A stretch of 64,000 bases of DNA from Amblyornis subalaris (taxonomy: Eukaryota; Chordata; Aves; Passeriformes; Ptilonorhynchidae). A program made the position numbers and the translations under genes. Each line of letters starts with the position of its first letter. Within the stretch, counting starts at the first letter, position 1. A model generated the notes under the pieces. It was given only the letters and a program-made list of their open reading frames with translations, did no database searches and was not told the DNA's origin. Location of the stretch: the NCBI GenBank assembly GCA_018881555.1, contig JACAXG010000007.1:2680643-2744642 (forward strand), in the 5' to 3' direction. Shown here piece by piece: positions 13,001 to 26,246 of this stretch.

Positions 13001-16000
13001 ATCACACTTGTGGTGACAATAACAATAGATCCCTTGAGCTTTGAATCATTTTCTATTCCTGTAAAATCATCTTGTTCCTCCTTCTTTGTTTACCTCACAG
13101 AAACCTGTAAGGACTAACAAATCACATTAATATTATTATTACAAATAACTGGATCGAGAGAGATGTATACAGATATAAGGGCTATATACATGTATATACA
13201 GATGCAAATAGATATGAAGACACTATCTTGAGTGGGTTTTTTTCTAATGAGGAAACCAGGCTGCCCACGCAGCAGACTCAGGAATAATGTTTATTGAAGA
13301 ATACTATAAAATGGAAGTGATCCCACTTTGAAAAAACTCCCTCCCCCTCACTGTACTGTCTAATTAACAATTACATTCTTTTCAGCATCTTAAAACCATA
13401 AGAAAATTCAGCCACTTCTGCAAGAGATTTACATGTAAACACGTTATCGATTTAACAGAAATTCCTTGCATCAGGCTCCAGTGTGGTGTTCTTTTTCTTT
13501 CCTTTTGCACATATGTTAAAATAATCACNTCAAAGGATTCTCATACTGTGTCTTCAAATCTTTCAGGGGATGATTCACTCTATTCATTTTCACTAGGCAC
13601 GGTGCTGCTTAACTTTAACTGAACATACCTTTTATATATTTAATGTGGATCCAGACCAATCTGCAGAGACTGAATGACTCTTTGCTAATAATGCCAACAG
13701 ACTGAAACCAAATACACGTGTAGGAAAGAAAGCATGGTTGGGAGGGAAGTGCTTGGCAGAAGGAAAGAAGCTTTTGGTGATTTGGTGGTATGTGAAAGAA
13801 ACTGGGCAGCCTCTCACTGAATTACATCCTTCCATCTGCCCTGTCCCCACTCATCAGTGTACTGGGCCCATGCACGCCTCTCTCGGATAAATCATTTGGA
13901 GAGCAGAGGCAAAAATGCAGTAGCTCAATCAGTACAATTGAAGAATTAGGGAGCAGCAAATAGGCTTGCAAAACTGACTCCATCTATAGAGAGAGGATAT
14001 CTGTATATACGGAAGGGATCTGCCTCACCCANGAGCAAATCTTCTCAGCAAATAGGGCAGGATTTAAGCAGGACCTGCAGCAAGTTACCCCTAAGTATGN
14101 CACAAAGGTCACTTTGGTGAGAGTTCATCCTTCCCCAGGTATCTTCAGTCATTTCTATGGATTGATTTCCTATCTCTTTTCTATTTTTAAGAGGCTCACA
14201 GGCAACATGATTTGACATGAGAATCATAGAGTTTTGCGTGGCTTNGGTGTTGCCATCAGTCATTTTGCTCCTCTGAAGCTGTTTTAAAGCTGTCAGCAGG
14301 CCTGCACAGGAACTGAAGCACACGGAGGTGAAGTGNGTGCAAGGAATAGCTGAGCTTTAATTCAAAACGCAGATGCATCAGTGCTAGGGGTATTTTAGTT
14401 TATCTAATCTGCACTAATTCCACATTATATGGATACAGCAAATCTGTGCCTCCTGTAACTNATCACACTACAAGATTACATGCAGACCCCCACAGCAACT
14501 GAAGGAGATGGAGTGAGAAGGTTGGTGGAGGTACAGATGAGTTANTCAGTGCATGAAAAGCATGCCAAAGTGTCTTTGTCAGCTGCCAGTTCCTGTTTTT
14601 ATAGCCCTTTTAAACATATCAGCTCCCTGTTCCATGAAAATCATCCAACTAATTGTTGATATCACCTCATCCTAGTATCACAGTTGTATCAGAAAGATAA
14701 TGTTTCTTTTCACATAAAAACAACTTTGAGGGGNAAAAAAGACAAATAAAAAGCCAGACTAATAGTGAGCTAGACAATGATGGAATTGCCTGAAATCCCT
14801 GGATGACAAACCTCACTCCCCAGCACACACTTACTGTGGTCTGTAACCAGCCTAGCCCAGGCTTCGGCCATGGAATATAAGGAAGAGGGAATTGCCAGCA
14901 GGTCCTCAGCTGGAGACCTTCTTGTCAGTAAGGATCCACCTGACATTTTGGACTAAAGATAAAATTCAATGTGTCACACAATCTTTTCTAGAAAACTTTC
15001 CTTCATAACCAGAGTTCTCATTAAAAATCTCACATCCAGAGAAACTCAGGGAGAGCAGGAGAGAAGCTTCTCTGCTGAGAGTAAAATCTTGCCTTTACTT
15101 CTTTTATTTTCTAACAGTGAGGCTACAGGCACTATGAAAGACTATAAAACAAAGAGAAGATGTATTTGCATAGTTATTTCCCAGGTCACAGCTAAGAAAT
15201 CGAGGAGAGACTGGTTTGTCTCAGAAAGATCAAAGTATTTTCCTTTACTTCTTAGGATATACAAACAAACTTAAACTGGAAACAGAGAGAAAAGGGGGAC
15301 CTTTGCTTCTGCTAGGTATGAAGTCAGAGACATGATGGATGGGAATGTCTCAAAATGCTCACTGATTTATTTCTGCAGCTCTCCAAAGTGTCTTCACACC
15401 TTTATTTGGGATCCAGATATTTATATAACACTCTGGAATTCATCAAAGGCCAGTTTGAAATATTGTCACATGGCAGCCAAACGGTCTCAAGATGTCTCAC
15501 TAGAATTCAAACATACACACTGCACAGGAACTTCTTCTAGCAGGCTTTACAGAAGGGACCAGATAAAGCTGCCAAAGAAAATGAAATTTAACAGCCAGAA
15601 GTATGTGAAAATAACCNCTAGAATTGTGCTCTTTATCTCTGCTGGGGAAACATTTTCTTTTCCTTCCCTTCCTAATTCAATTTATATTTATTTCCATTGT
15701 ACTTTGGAAAGTTATTTTGCACCAAATCATTATTATTTCTATCCAGTTTTAGACAGACTTATTTTTACTTCATTAAATCATTCAGCAAGAGCACTAATTT
15801 TAATAAAGGGACTTCAACAATTTTATCTCTTGTACACACAGCCAATGTCTCAGCCCTTATAAAACATTCCAGCATCACTTGGTTTGTAGTTTTCTGTCAA
15901 TGCTGTGATCACAGATGCAGTTTATACCATGTAGACTATGCAAGTACCAATGGATTTACAGTATCCTCTACCTGCAAGTACTTGCTTGTGCTGTTTTTCA

Positions 16001-17968
16001 AACAGATTTCCTAGGAGCACCCCTAGGAAGAACAAGATTGGATGAGTAATTAGAGAAATCCAACACAATGGGAATAGGAATGCCGCTGAAAGCCAAGTGT
16101 TCTTTTCTAAGACATGAGAAGAAAGCATGCAGAAATGTTTCTCTGTTCCTCAGAATCTAATGACCTGTTCAGGGCCAGTTTGGAGACAGGTATTTATAGC
16201 TGTGGTTACTGTTGTGGTTGCTACTCACCAGTCACATTTAGGAAATGCTGAATGCTATTCCACCTTTTCTTGTCTCCTCACTGAGCCTACACTTGGAAGT
16301 ACTTTTGCCAGCCACAAAGAGAACAATTTCCAGACACGCTTCCTCTATCCTGTCCTGCCATATTATTTTAACTCTGGTGTAGGAGGAATGCACTGTATCT
16401 GCCATTGCAACAAAGAACAAGTCTAGTATTCCTCTTTACCTCCTCAGATTTGCATCAATCATTCACCATACACACACTGTTGAATCATAACAGCTCTTGT
16501 AGTCAACCTCAGGTGATTAATAACCCTGAATGAGACTGTTAAAAGAACCTTAGTATTTACTAGGGTTAATTGTCTTCTTCTGGTAGTGGTGAGGCCTCTT
16601 ACCTGGAGTGGTAAATGCTTTTATGCATTTAGAGCCTGGGATTCTAAAGCATCCCCCTTTGGCCAGTAACACTTGCAAGCAAGCTCACCATTAAAGTCCT
16701 ACTTTATTTCAGTGGGGCTGCACTAACTGACCAGAGGACTTCATAAAATCCCTCAAGCACTTCACACAGTCATCTGTGCTTGTCACTGGCACTCTGAAAC
16801 AAACACTGTCCTTAAGAGCTTCCAGTGCCCATGACAGAAGAGTCAAGCACTGGCTTGCAGATGCACAGTCCTGGCTCACCACCTCTGATCACCTCTCAGA
16901 AGTATTATCAGAGTTTACAATAAAAATCACTGCACCAACCAGAGACACAAAGCTCCCTGTCAGCATTAAAAAAAAGCCTCCCAAATGGCTACCTCTGGCT
17001 CCTGNAAATTAGCCACAGCTGTTGCTAAAAACTAGTCCTGTTCCACAGGAAACCCACAGAACTGGCAACTATAAAACAGTAACAAGCTTCTTCCCCAAGC
17101 AACTTTTAATCCTGATCCCTCGAAAAGTGCAGAGCCAAAGCTGATGCATCATCCATTCTCCGAGCAAACCTCATTGTAGTTCTCTCTGCTGGCCTCCTCC
17201 ACAGTATCTCCCTCACAGGTCTCTCCAGCGTGCAGCAGTCAAAAAAGGAGTCACCAAGACTTTCCAATGTGATTTTCAAGAAAAACACATTTCAACATAT
17301 TTCAGGTACGCGGGCCATGAACAAATGTACAGCAGCTTATGCATAAATAGTCCCCACTTTCCCAGAAACCTGGGGCCAAATTCTGAAGTAATTGGAACCT
17401 TATGCAACTGTTGACTCTAGTGAGAGCAAACAGGTGTTATGTCAATTATCACAGATTATCTCAGTGAAATAGCCCCAATTTGGGGTTGCATTATGACAAT
17501 TTTGTAACTGCTTGACATAAAAGGTCTTACAGTCAACATAACCAGGCACAAGAGGCTCATCAGTGTTTTAGGGTGGAGTAGTGTACAATCAAAGGAAAGT
17601 AAAAGTGGCCAAAGTTTCCTCCAATCCAGAAAATCCCAATGACTCCTTATCTCCAAGGAGTATTTAACAACTTGCACAAGTTAGCACAGCATAAGACTGC
17701 TCTGATATAGGCCAAGTGAAGGGCTCAGTGCATGGCTATGATAAAAGTTGCCTAGTAAAACCTTTGTTATCCAAGATGTTCTTTTATTTTAGGAGAATTT
17801 GCTCATTCTTNGCAAAAATAAATCATTCCTTCATGCCCACTAAAGCAAGTGAAACTACCTGCACTCTACAAAACTAGTGTGCCTTCCTTCAGCACTGAAC
17901 AGGACTTCTGTCTAAATTCTACTNACCAACTCGTACATCCCACTCCATTTACTAAAGGAAAAAATTAC
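10031..17968. other. unique sequence, no gene seen
   Basis: AT-rich sequence with scattered single Ns, short AT-rich tracts (for example 13150-13215) and no repeat family I can name. Longer open frames such as 15332-15862 (+, 176 codons) have no domain or signal and are treated as chance. Confidence 0.5.
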
Positions 17969-17996
17969 CTGCAACAGCTGTCACACTGTGCTTGGC
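17969..17996 (-). other. possible 28-bp micro-exon, unplaced
   Basis: On the minus strand a very good acceptor (TCTTTTCATTAATTTCAG) and donor (GCAG|GTAATT) bracket 28 bp that are open in two phases, one of them Cys-rich (QAQCDSCC). It would continue the chain above only if the 20084-20354 exon used an earlier internal donor. This is noted as a possibility, not a gene call. Confidence 0.1.
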
Positions 17997-19917
17997 CTGA
18001 AATTAATGAAAAGAAGCCAGAATTCCTATTTTTTCAACAAGCATGTACAGTCTTTTATCTCTTAAGTAGTCAGGACAAAAAAAAAAAAGCTGAATTCATG
18101 TTTACTTGTACTGACTACAAAAGAAGGATCAAAGAGTTAAGGATTTTCTAAAATTCAAATGACATTGCCNCTCAGTCAAATACTATTTGAGCTCTTAAAA
18201 ATCAGTCCAGGGATCATGGCTGATTATAGTTAAACTTAATCAGTTATTTGGATTAAAGATGANGGAGCATAACAAGTAAACCTGTGGGACAGTAGATGTA
18301 ACAAATTAAATTTGCATTCCTTGTGTGAGTTTAAGGGTGATTTCTACACCCTTTAGCTTTATAACACGAATCTTCAAAGGGCATTGGCAGTGGGAATTCA
18401 GCTTGATCGCCTGTTTCCTGAGCACATACAGAGATAAGTCTGTAATANTGTTTTGCCTATTTCTCAGTTTGTTGCAAACATTTTTAGAGCACTTCATTTA
18501 CCCCTAATTCAGAAAGAAAACCTCCCTATTCACAGCTGAAACCACATCAAATTTGAAAAATATTGAGGGGAAATTTTCACAAGAGCAGGAACGAATTCTG
18601 ACATCAACTAGTCCTATGGCCTCCAAAGCCCACAGGAGCTTCATAAATGGAAAGGTATCATGATAGCACCTGCCTTGGCATTTAACAAATGTGTAACTAT
18701 TCATGTCACATGGATATTTGGTAAACCATTCAGCACTGGTAGCTGCTCCACATGCTTTTAGTCAGGCTAGCAGCACAGCAGTATAGATGCATATGACATA
18801 AACTAGTCCGGGACAATATTTAAAACACAATTGTTACTTGTTCTAAAACTCAGATGCTATAACATACAGCTGTATTTGGAACCTTTGGATGCTGGCACAT
18901 GTGCTAGATGGACTTCGTGCACACAGACAAGTGCTGGAAATGTTGCCTCATTAAGAGGAACTTTTCCCACAAGCTCTGGGACTGTTTGGAATTCCAGTGC
19001 TTGAGAGATTACCTCATTGTTAGGCATCACCTAATTTGAAACACAATCATAGCCGACAGCTTTCCATTATCACGTTAGGAAAGTTTGCCAGCTCTTTTCG
19101 GGATTAACAGACAATAAGGGGATGGTTGCATCATGCCTCCCAAAGCCAAAAATATTAATCCATGAGTAGAAATCTCTGATATTCTGTTATACAGTGCTTG
19201 AGGTACCCGTGCAAATACTCTTTCAAGGATGGACAGTTGGACATTGGATAAAATTGATAAATAGAAAGCTTGCAATATTGGGTTTCTTTGTATTTAAAAA
19301 CAAAAACTATTTACTTTTATAAAAAACATCTATTTTTTTCACAATTCCCATATTCTTTAAAAGTTTCAACTCAACATAAAAAAAATTACTAAAAATAAGA
19401 TAAAGACCAAAAAAATCTCTCATGCAACTACATTAAGAAGCCTGAAGAATTAAAATAGTATCCAATTTAGCTCATTGAGACAGNACGGGGAGAAAAAAGC
19501 AAATTTAATTAATGTGTATGTTGGGTAAGTGCACTTTAAGAATAAGAACCTTCCCTCGAATCTTTAAAAAACAAGAATAAAATTCATCCTTCAAACAATT
19601 CTGATTAATGTAATGGAATACTGCTTGAATGATATTGGTCCTCTATTTTTACTAAAATCTCTTAACAATTAATGTGGTTATGCAGTCATCAGCAGAACTT
19701 TTTCCAGGTGGCTTAAAATAAATTCGGCTCAAATACAGCATATCAGATTTGACAATGAACTCCATTCTTTTCTCCTTTCATTCATGAAATTCCATGCAAT
19801 AACTGTATGGTGAAAAGCAGGTTCAAGGGAAACAGTTAAAGCAAATTAAAACACTTCTCTGTTACCTTCTGCTAATCGTCGCTCAGAGTACCACGGCCAG
19901 CTCTGGTCTCCTTGCCA

Positions 19918-19988
19918 TGGTGGTGATGGGTCAGAGGTTGGATTCGACGATCTCACAGAGCTCTTCCAAGCTAATGGATTCTGTGACA
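19918..19988 (+). mobile_element. CR1 LINE 3'-end fragment, plus orientation
   Basis: 'gatgggtcagaggttgg', 'attcgacgatctcacagagc', 'tcttccaagctaatgg' and 'attctgtga' reproduce the forward-strand CR1 terminus (standard form: ggttggactagatgatct...cttccaacc...attctgtgattct). Only about 70 bp remain. It lies just downstream of the last minus-strand candidate exon, in the opposite orientation. Confidence 0.8.
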
Positions 19989-20083
19989 TCACAGCCTCTG
20001 GGGACTTCTGCCAGCACATAAACTGAATATAACTGGAACCTAAATTACAAGTCAGCACAATATTTACAGAAACTTTGTCTTAC

Positions 20084-20354
20084 ATGCTAAATACTTCCAC
20101 ATCACTTCCAANGTAACCCAATAAAAATATCGGACTCGGCAGACTTTTGTTTTTTAACAGCGCAGCATCAGATCCATCACGCACAATTTCTGAAATACCA
20201 ATCTGTAGATGTGAATTTGCAAAAGAAACGGCGCCAGCCCCACCAGAGAAATGAACATCCATTGTCAAGTTATCACCTGTGGTAAGACCCTGAAGACACC
20301 ACCCATTGTGAAGACATCTCCTGCCGTTATCAGGGGTGCTTATCACACAAAGGC
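20084..20354 (-). CDS. candidate exon 8 of unidentified minus-strand gene
   Basis: This 271-bp segment is flanked by a strong acceptor (TTTTTCTTGCTCTCAG) and a good donor (CAT|GTAAGA). It is open for 89 whole codons, starting with two bases of a split codon and ending with two. It begins GLCVISTPDNGRRC, then a second Cys cluster (CLHNGWCLQG), then a Gly/Asp-rich non-Cys part. The frame has a purine-first codon bias and more CpG than its surroundings, which suits coding sequence. The Cys pattern loosely resembles EGF-like repeats but lacks several expected cysteines, so no domain is assigned. The previous exon's phase matches. No downstream exon (needing a one-base start) was found with confidence. 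Confidence 0.35.
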
Positions 20355-22245
20355 CTGAGAGCAAGAAAAACATTCAGCCAACTTGGACCCTGATAAGCTA
20401 ACTGGGTTTTTACGGGAACTAAGCTTTTGAAGTTCTGCTGANCATTACATTTCTTACTGTATAAATATCGTGTAATTTCTGAAAAATACAGATTCACAGA
20501 ATTCCCTCAGCCTGTGTGTCTCACTTCTCATACACCACACCAATCAACAGATTAAAAATAGTTCCATATATACTTGTATCAAAGACACAGATATCTACTG
20601 ACATGCTGGTTACATAAAACCAGATTTTTTTTTTTCGTGAATTTTAATGCAACAATAAAAATATCACTTTGGAAAGATGTTTAGAAACTGATCCAAACGA
20701 AGTCAAAAAACCACAAGAGTCTNTCTATTCCTCTCAGCAGTCTTTGGACCAGAGCCTGATTTATTTATCAGCATCTATTTATGAAGACCCTTGGGGTGCC
20801 AACTTGTTAAATTAAATATGGATCAACAAAAAATATCCTTGTGATTCTTATTTCCTCCATGTTGAGAAACAGATTATCTTNAGCAATGTAATTCATTGGT
20901 GAGTATAACTATTGATTTCATAAGAATAACGTCTGTTTTTGAACATTTTTCTGCATCTCCTGCCAAGCTCCATGGAGATTTATATGAGATATTATTCAAA
21001 ACCTGTAAGTCTGCTAAATTAAACAGGGGGCTCTGGGGTCTTTGAAAATTAAGTGTGGTGAAATCAGAGACTTCTACCTACACAACTTAGTGAAAATAAG
21101 CAGCTACAAAGCACACTGCACTTCATTGTTTTGTGTTCTTCAGCCCATTACTAAATTTAAAGCCAGCATTTGGGTTTATAACTTCTTTCCACAGATTTCA
21201 CATTTCTCATCTTATTTTCAGTGCTGGTTAGAGCTGGAACCTATTTCTGTCCTTTTTTTTGGGTGAGGGCTAAGAATAGATTTCCTTCTGGCATGTTATT
21301 AATACTCCTGCTTTGGTCCACGATAGTCTCTGTTTTTCTGTGTCACTTTGAACTTAAGTTCTGTTCATTATTTTATGACAGTCACTTTGTTCTTCTGCTT
21401 TCACCTTGAAGAAAAAGTTCTTTGAGATAATGATATTTAGGGGAATCATTTGTTCACTTCNCTGTACTTTTCAGGTTTTCATACACATGGAGACCTCCGT
21501 GGTGGATTTGTTCAGATCATAGTTCAGTGAGGCAGTCCACTTTTCTTACTTCTGGAATAAGTTCAGCCAGGCTCTACACTGATTTCATAGCCTAATACAG
21601 GGACTAATTTCCTAGCAAATATCTCAGTCCCCCCATTCCCAACTAGCTAATATTTTATTCCAATTTTTTCTTGGAAGTTTTCTCTGGCTAAACTATTCCA
21701 TTTACTAATAGAGATACTTTACAACAGTTATAAAAGGTATCAGCAGAGGGCATCTTCCTTTTGGCCTTTTCAAAGACATAGTATCCTCTGGGCATTTACA
21801 ATAATTACAAAACACTGTTTCTTTTGCTTTCTTTTTGTGCAGGAAAAGGGGAAAAAAAAAAAAAAACAACACCTCCCCTTCACCTCTCTAGCATATTAGT
21901 TCAAGGCTCAGACAGCACTTAAATCCCACTTAAGACCTCAGGTCAGGGTAAATTTCACCTTTGAAGAACTACACAGAGGGAACCAGTATCTTTTGTCCTA
22001 TATATGAAAGAGTCTGTCTGCTTTGTTGTGCGTCTGGACTTTTTCCTCAAATGTGGTCTTCAAAACACAGGTGTCCCCAGATTACCTCTGGTTGAGAAGA
22101 CATGGACTCAACTATAAAACGATGCAAAAGAAAAACCAAACCAAACAAAACCCAAACAAACCAAATTTAAGATTCATTAACTGAAGGAAAGAGTATTTGT
22201 TGGCACTTAGAATGTGATTCTGTGGCAGATGGGCTGCAAGTTTAC

Positions 22246-22314
22246 CTTTACAGCAGTGTTCGTTGGTATCATATTGATCACATCTTTTTTGTCTATCACA
22301 GTTGTTACAAGTAT
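22246..22314 (-). CDS. candidate exon 7, Cys-rich, unidentified gene
   Basis: A 69-bp, phase 1-1 segment between an acceptor (TTAGTACTCACAG) and a donor (AAAG|GTAAAC). It encodes DTCNNCDRQKRC followed by DQYDTNEHCCK, with five cysteines in 24 residues. Phase 1-1 exons with this Cys density are common in EGF-like extracellular proteins. Splicing to 20084-20354 gives an uninterrupted CCKGLC join. It is short, so it could be chance on its own; its value is in the chain. Confidence 0.3.
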
Positions 22315-22371
22315 CTGTGAGTACTAATAGTCCTGGTCCAGGAAATGCTCCTTCTTCAGCCCCTGTCTCAC

Positions 22372-22433
22372 CAGGGGCATTTCCCTTTNGCTGTACCCAT
22401 GTCTTAAAAATAAGTGTTTCAGTACTGCTCTTT
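22372..22433 (-). CDS. candidate exon 6, unidentified gene
   Basis: A 62-bp segment with acceptor TTCCTGTTTCTAG and donor CCTG|GTGAGA, reading KSSTETLIFKTWVQ in the phase required by its neighbours. A second phase is also open, which weakens it. It is separated from exon 7 by only 57 bp, a very short intron that near-minimal vertebrate introns allow but that is unusual. The alternative is that 22246-22433 is retained as one exon, since the frame stays open through the gap. Confidence 0.22.
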
Positions 22434-23869
22434 CTAGAAACAGGAACAAGACAAACTTTTCCCTGCTCAGATTTCATACAGATGAGGAAATTACAAATTC
22501 TGTCGTATTAACATTCAACCCCCTCTGTTGTGCTGCTTTCTGAATGATTACTTTTTCCACTGGATGAATACAAACCAAAACCATTATACATTTCTTAGGA
22601 AGCAGAGGAATCAAGAAGAACAAGGTCTTGAGCTGGTCTCTAAAAAGCTAATAAAATTCTTTTATAGANAAATTTTACAATATAAGCCATCACCTGTCCT
22701 CCACTAATCTCCAGGGATCTTCATGTTACTCTCTGAATCTTGACACTGGCATTGAACAGTGCAGAACTCAGGCTGCTGTGACAGCCTTTCACTCTTTTCT
22801 GGAGAATGATGTCACAAACCTTACAATAAAGGGAAGTGTTTCTGTTAGTCTTCATTTTCGTCTTTAATTTTCTTCTTAATTTTCACAGAACAGTTACNTA
22901 AATCACTTGTTATGTATCAGTAATATAAGAAGTGCTCATAATTAAAAGCTACTACTACTCATCCTAATACTTCTATTACATCAGATAAAAAAATAAGTAC
23001 TCGTGTTCTAATGACAAGAAAAACNAGTGTAGCATAATCTTATCCTAAAGTAAACAGACACAATTCCATTCACGTGGCCAGCACCTACTAACCACCAGAA
23101 AAGGAAAGGCTAAAACATTAAGGATTGGAACATCAATTGTTTAAAAAGCAAGCATTTAGNCTAATGAAAACTGCTTCCCATTATTAGACTGTCTTATAAA
23201 TACTTATTGGGCAACACTAACAGCAGTAGTAAAAGAGCTATGTGTAATATAATGTATGCCATATATCANGCATTTGCCTCTGCTTAGATTAAGAATGTAT
23301 GTTATTTATGAACAGTGAAGTTGTAAGTTTAAAGAGCCATTTTGGGGAACAAAGTTAGATTAGGCACACTCAGTGTAGGCCACGTTGTTTGTCACTGAGT
23401 CTCATAACTCAGAATTACAGTACAGCGACTCGTGTCACNCACAGCCACATTTCAGCATTGTTTACCGCACCCTGTGGCCTCTCCTTGCCAAAGGTGAGCA
23501 GCCTGGTACCAAATTGACATGGGCCTACAACCAGCTTTCAGGCTCCGATTTCAAAACACATGGGACTAATTCTGGAGCCAAAGTCAACCTTTAAATCAAG
23601 GGACAAGAAGAAATGGATCATTTTAAACAAGATCTTTTAACCATCACAACGAGAGAAGCCATCAAACAACCTAGGTTCAGCTGCTGGAGTGCAGTTCAGG
23701 TACATGGTGGCCAATAAAACCTGAAGCAACTGTACTGGTGATTAAATATGTCCTGGTTAAACATGTGCTTTATTTAACTCCACTGACTTTTTTCACCTAT
23801 GCCTCCCCAGACACAGACTCACCTCACTGAATTATCAGACATAGTATCTCACAAATATCTGACTCAAAT

Positions 23870-24052
23870 AATCATAGAATCATGGAATGGTTTGGGTTGG
23901 AAAGGACCTTAAAGGACCTTTTTAACCCCCCCTACTGTTGGCAGCAGCAACTTCCACCAGACCCGGTTGCTCAGGATGAACTCGATCCTTTCGTCTATGT
24001 CATTAATGAAGATATTAAAAGCATCCTGGCTTGCACTGGGCTTACAGCAATA
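23870..24052 (-). mobile_element. CR1 LINE with internal deletion
   Basis: The left part is a CR1 3' end in reverse complement ('aatcatagaatcatggaatgg', 'ttgggttggaaaggacctt', 'cttccaccagacccggttgctca'). It passes abruptly at about 23975 into 'atgtcattaatgaagatattaaaa', which belongs several hundred bases further up the CR1 body. The best reading is one copy with an internal deletion; two adjoining fragments are the alternative. A short duplication 'aaaggacctt' sits at 23899-23921. Confidence 0.8.
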
Positions 24053-25027
24053 AAGACTCACAGGATACATCCATTCAAAATGCTCAGAGGCATAATACAG
24101 TCGGTATCAAAAAGCAAGCAACTAAAATCCATTTTTTAAGTATTGGAATGCTCCATTAGAGCAAACGCCCAGGTGTTTAGAACCCGTGCTCCAGAGCTAT
24201 TTACCCCAGACAGAACACACTACTGTAGCAGACAAAACACATTAGAAAAGGACACACGAACTGAAGTTTTTATTCTGCACACATCTGCAATTAAGACATG
24301 CAAAAAAAAGTCATGTTAAACTTGCTCTATAGAAGCTAAACCGGGTACTACCCCCTCAGAGCTCATTTATTCTGAGCTAGAGAATAAACATAATCAAAAA
24401 GTAAAATAGATAATCTATTCAGGGAATGATGAGCAAAACGTGATGACGTTGTCAAAGTACATCACCAAAATGTGATAAATAGGAATTCTAAATATTTATA
24501 CTTAATTTATTCTAAAGTAGGTCAGGGATNTTTTGGACACAGGATGTGAAAACTTTATTAATGACATGCAGTTAACAGCAATTCCTATATTTTTAGTTTG
24601 AACTATTTAGGATCAAAGTACAAAACACTAAAATCAATTATATTTATTGGCATTTTTAAGAGCATGTGTTCAAAAATCAATAAAAATAGACAAGGAATAC
24701 TGTTGTAATGGCACTTGCCTTACTATCTCCTTTTTTTCTCCTCAAAATACTAAGGCTAAGCTATTCCACCACCTCTTCCCCATTTCAGCTATAGCAGTTG
24801 CTCAACAGCCAACCACCTCCACATGGAAGGTAATAGAAGGATAGTTTAATGGATTGTCATCATCCAGAATAAGCAGGGAGGAAAAACTCCAACAAGCGGG
24901 TGACTACAAATATACAGTCAGGAAATTAATTCTTTAAAATGTCAGGAAGCAAAAGGACCAAAGAAGCAGGAAGACTGTGTGTGGTTTGAGCATCAGTGCA
25001 ATAAGGATGTAAGTATATGCTCATTAC

Positions 25028-25110
25028 CTGNAGAATTTTTCATTTAGGAATTGTGTTGATGTTAGCCTGGATTGAAACATGTATGATGATACATCAGTGT
25101 CCAAAGAACA
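25028..25110 (-). CDS. candidate exon 5, unidentified gene
   Basis: An 83-bp segment with a pyrimidine-rich acceptor (TTACTTTGTGCATCTGTTTAAAG) and donor (NCAG|GTAATG). Only one of its three frames is open, phase 0 to 2, reading CSLDTDVSSYMFQSRL then TSTQFLNEKF. That phase is exactly what exons 4 and 6 require. An alternative is that the frame opens further upstream at two ATGs near 25140, giving a leader-like MMNALLFTLCICLKC. In that case this could be a first exon of a secreted protein rather than an internal one. Confidence 0.27.
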
Positions 25111-25652
25111 CTTTAAACAGATGCACAAAGTAAAAAGCAGAGCATTCATCATACTGAAGGATCACGATAAAATGAAAGGATCTATTTCAGTCTTTCTAAA
25201 TCCTGGTCCCTATAGGACAAAGCTTCTTCCATCATTTTGCACTACTATGTGGAGCTCATTAGGGATCTCTTCTTTTCCAAGCCTTTCTCTGGCATGGACG
25301 TGCTGCAGAAACAGCTTTCACGAGTGAGAGCAGGGCTCAGCTTTATCCCAATGTGGTACTAAAGCCNCTTACCAGAAATTAAATCAAGCCAGATCCAAGC
25401 CATCCCTAGAAGAGCCAGTCACCAACCAGTGTCTGCCTTGTGCCCCAAAGCACAACAGNATAAACTGCTGCATTTTTTTTTCTATATGTGATATCTCTAT
25501 TGATTGCAAATATGACTTTTATCCTTTTCTGAATTATTAATTTTGTAGGTATGCAGTGATGAGTTTTATAGTTTACTTGTTAACCAAAATGGTCATTTTT
25601 TGCACTGATAAAATGTATTAATTATGTGTTGTATCAAAAATGTCATCCCTTT

Positions 25653-26246
25653 TCACAGAATCACTGAANGGATCAGGTTGGAAGGGACCTCAGTGGGTCA
25701 TCTGATCCAACCTCGCTGCTCAAGCAGGGTCATCCNGGAGCTCGTGGCACAGGCTTGTGTCCAGAGAGGTCTGGAATATCTCCAGAGAGGGAGACTGCAC
25801 AGCCTCTCTGGACAATCTGTTCCCATGCTCGGTCACCTACACAGTAAAGAGATTCTTCCTCATGTTCAGGTGGAAATTCCTGTGCATCNGTTTCGGCCCA
25901 TTCTTCTTGTCCTATTGCTGGGAACTCCCAAGCAGAGCCTGGTCCAGCCTCTTGGCACCCTCNTTTCAGATACTGACAGACATTGGTGAGGTCCCATCTC
26001 ACCTGTCTCTTCTCGAGGCTGAACAGTCCCAGCTCCCTCAGCCTTTCCTCCTAAGGGAGATGCCCCAGTCCCTTAATCACCTTTGTAGTCCTCCACTGGA
26101 CCTGCTCCAGGAGCTCCATGTCTCTCTTGTCCTGAGGAGCCCAGAACTGGACACAGCTCTCCAGATGTGCCTCACCAGGACTGAGTAGAGGGGCAGGATC
26201 ACCTCCCTCTGCCTGCTGGCCATGCTNTTCCTAATGCACCCCAGGA
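25653..26246 (-). mobile_element. CR1 LINE, about 590 bp
   Basis: Reverse complement of CR1 in canonical order: 'tcacagaatcactgaa', 'ggttggaagggacctc', 'tcaagcagggtcatcc', 'aatatctccagagaggg', 'acagtaaagagattcttcctcatgttcagg', 'ctgaacagtcccagctccctcagcctttcctc', 'cccagaactggacacagctctccagatgtg', 'taatgcaccccagga'. This differs in subfamily from the 8878 and 49838 copies (the 'caagcagggtca' type versus the 'catgggcaggga' type). The open frames inside it on both strands are repeat-derived, not genes. Confidence 0.95.
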
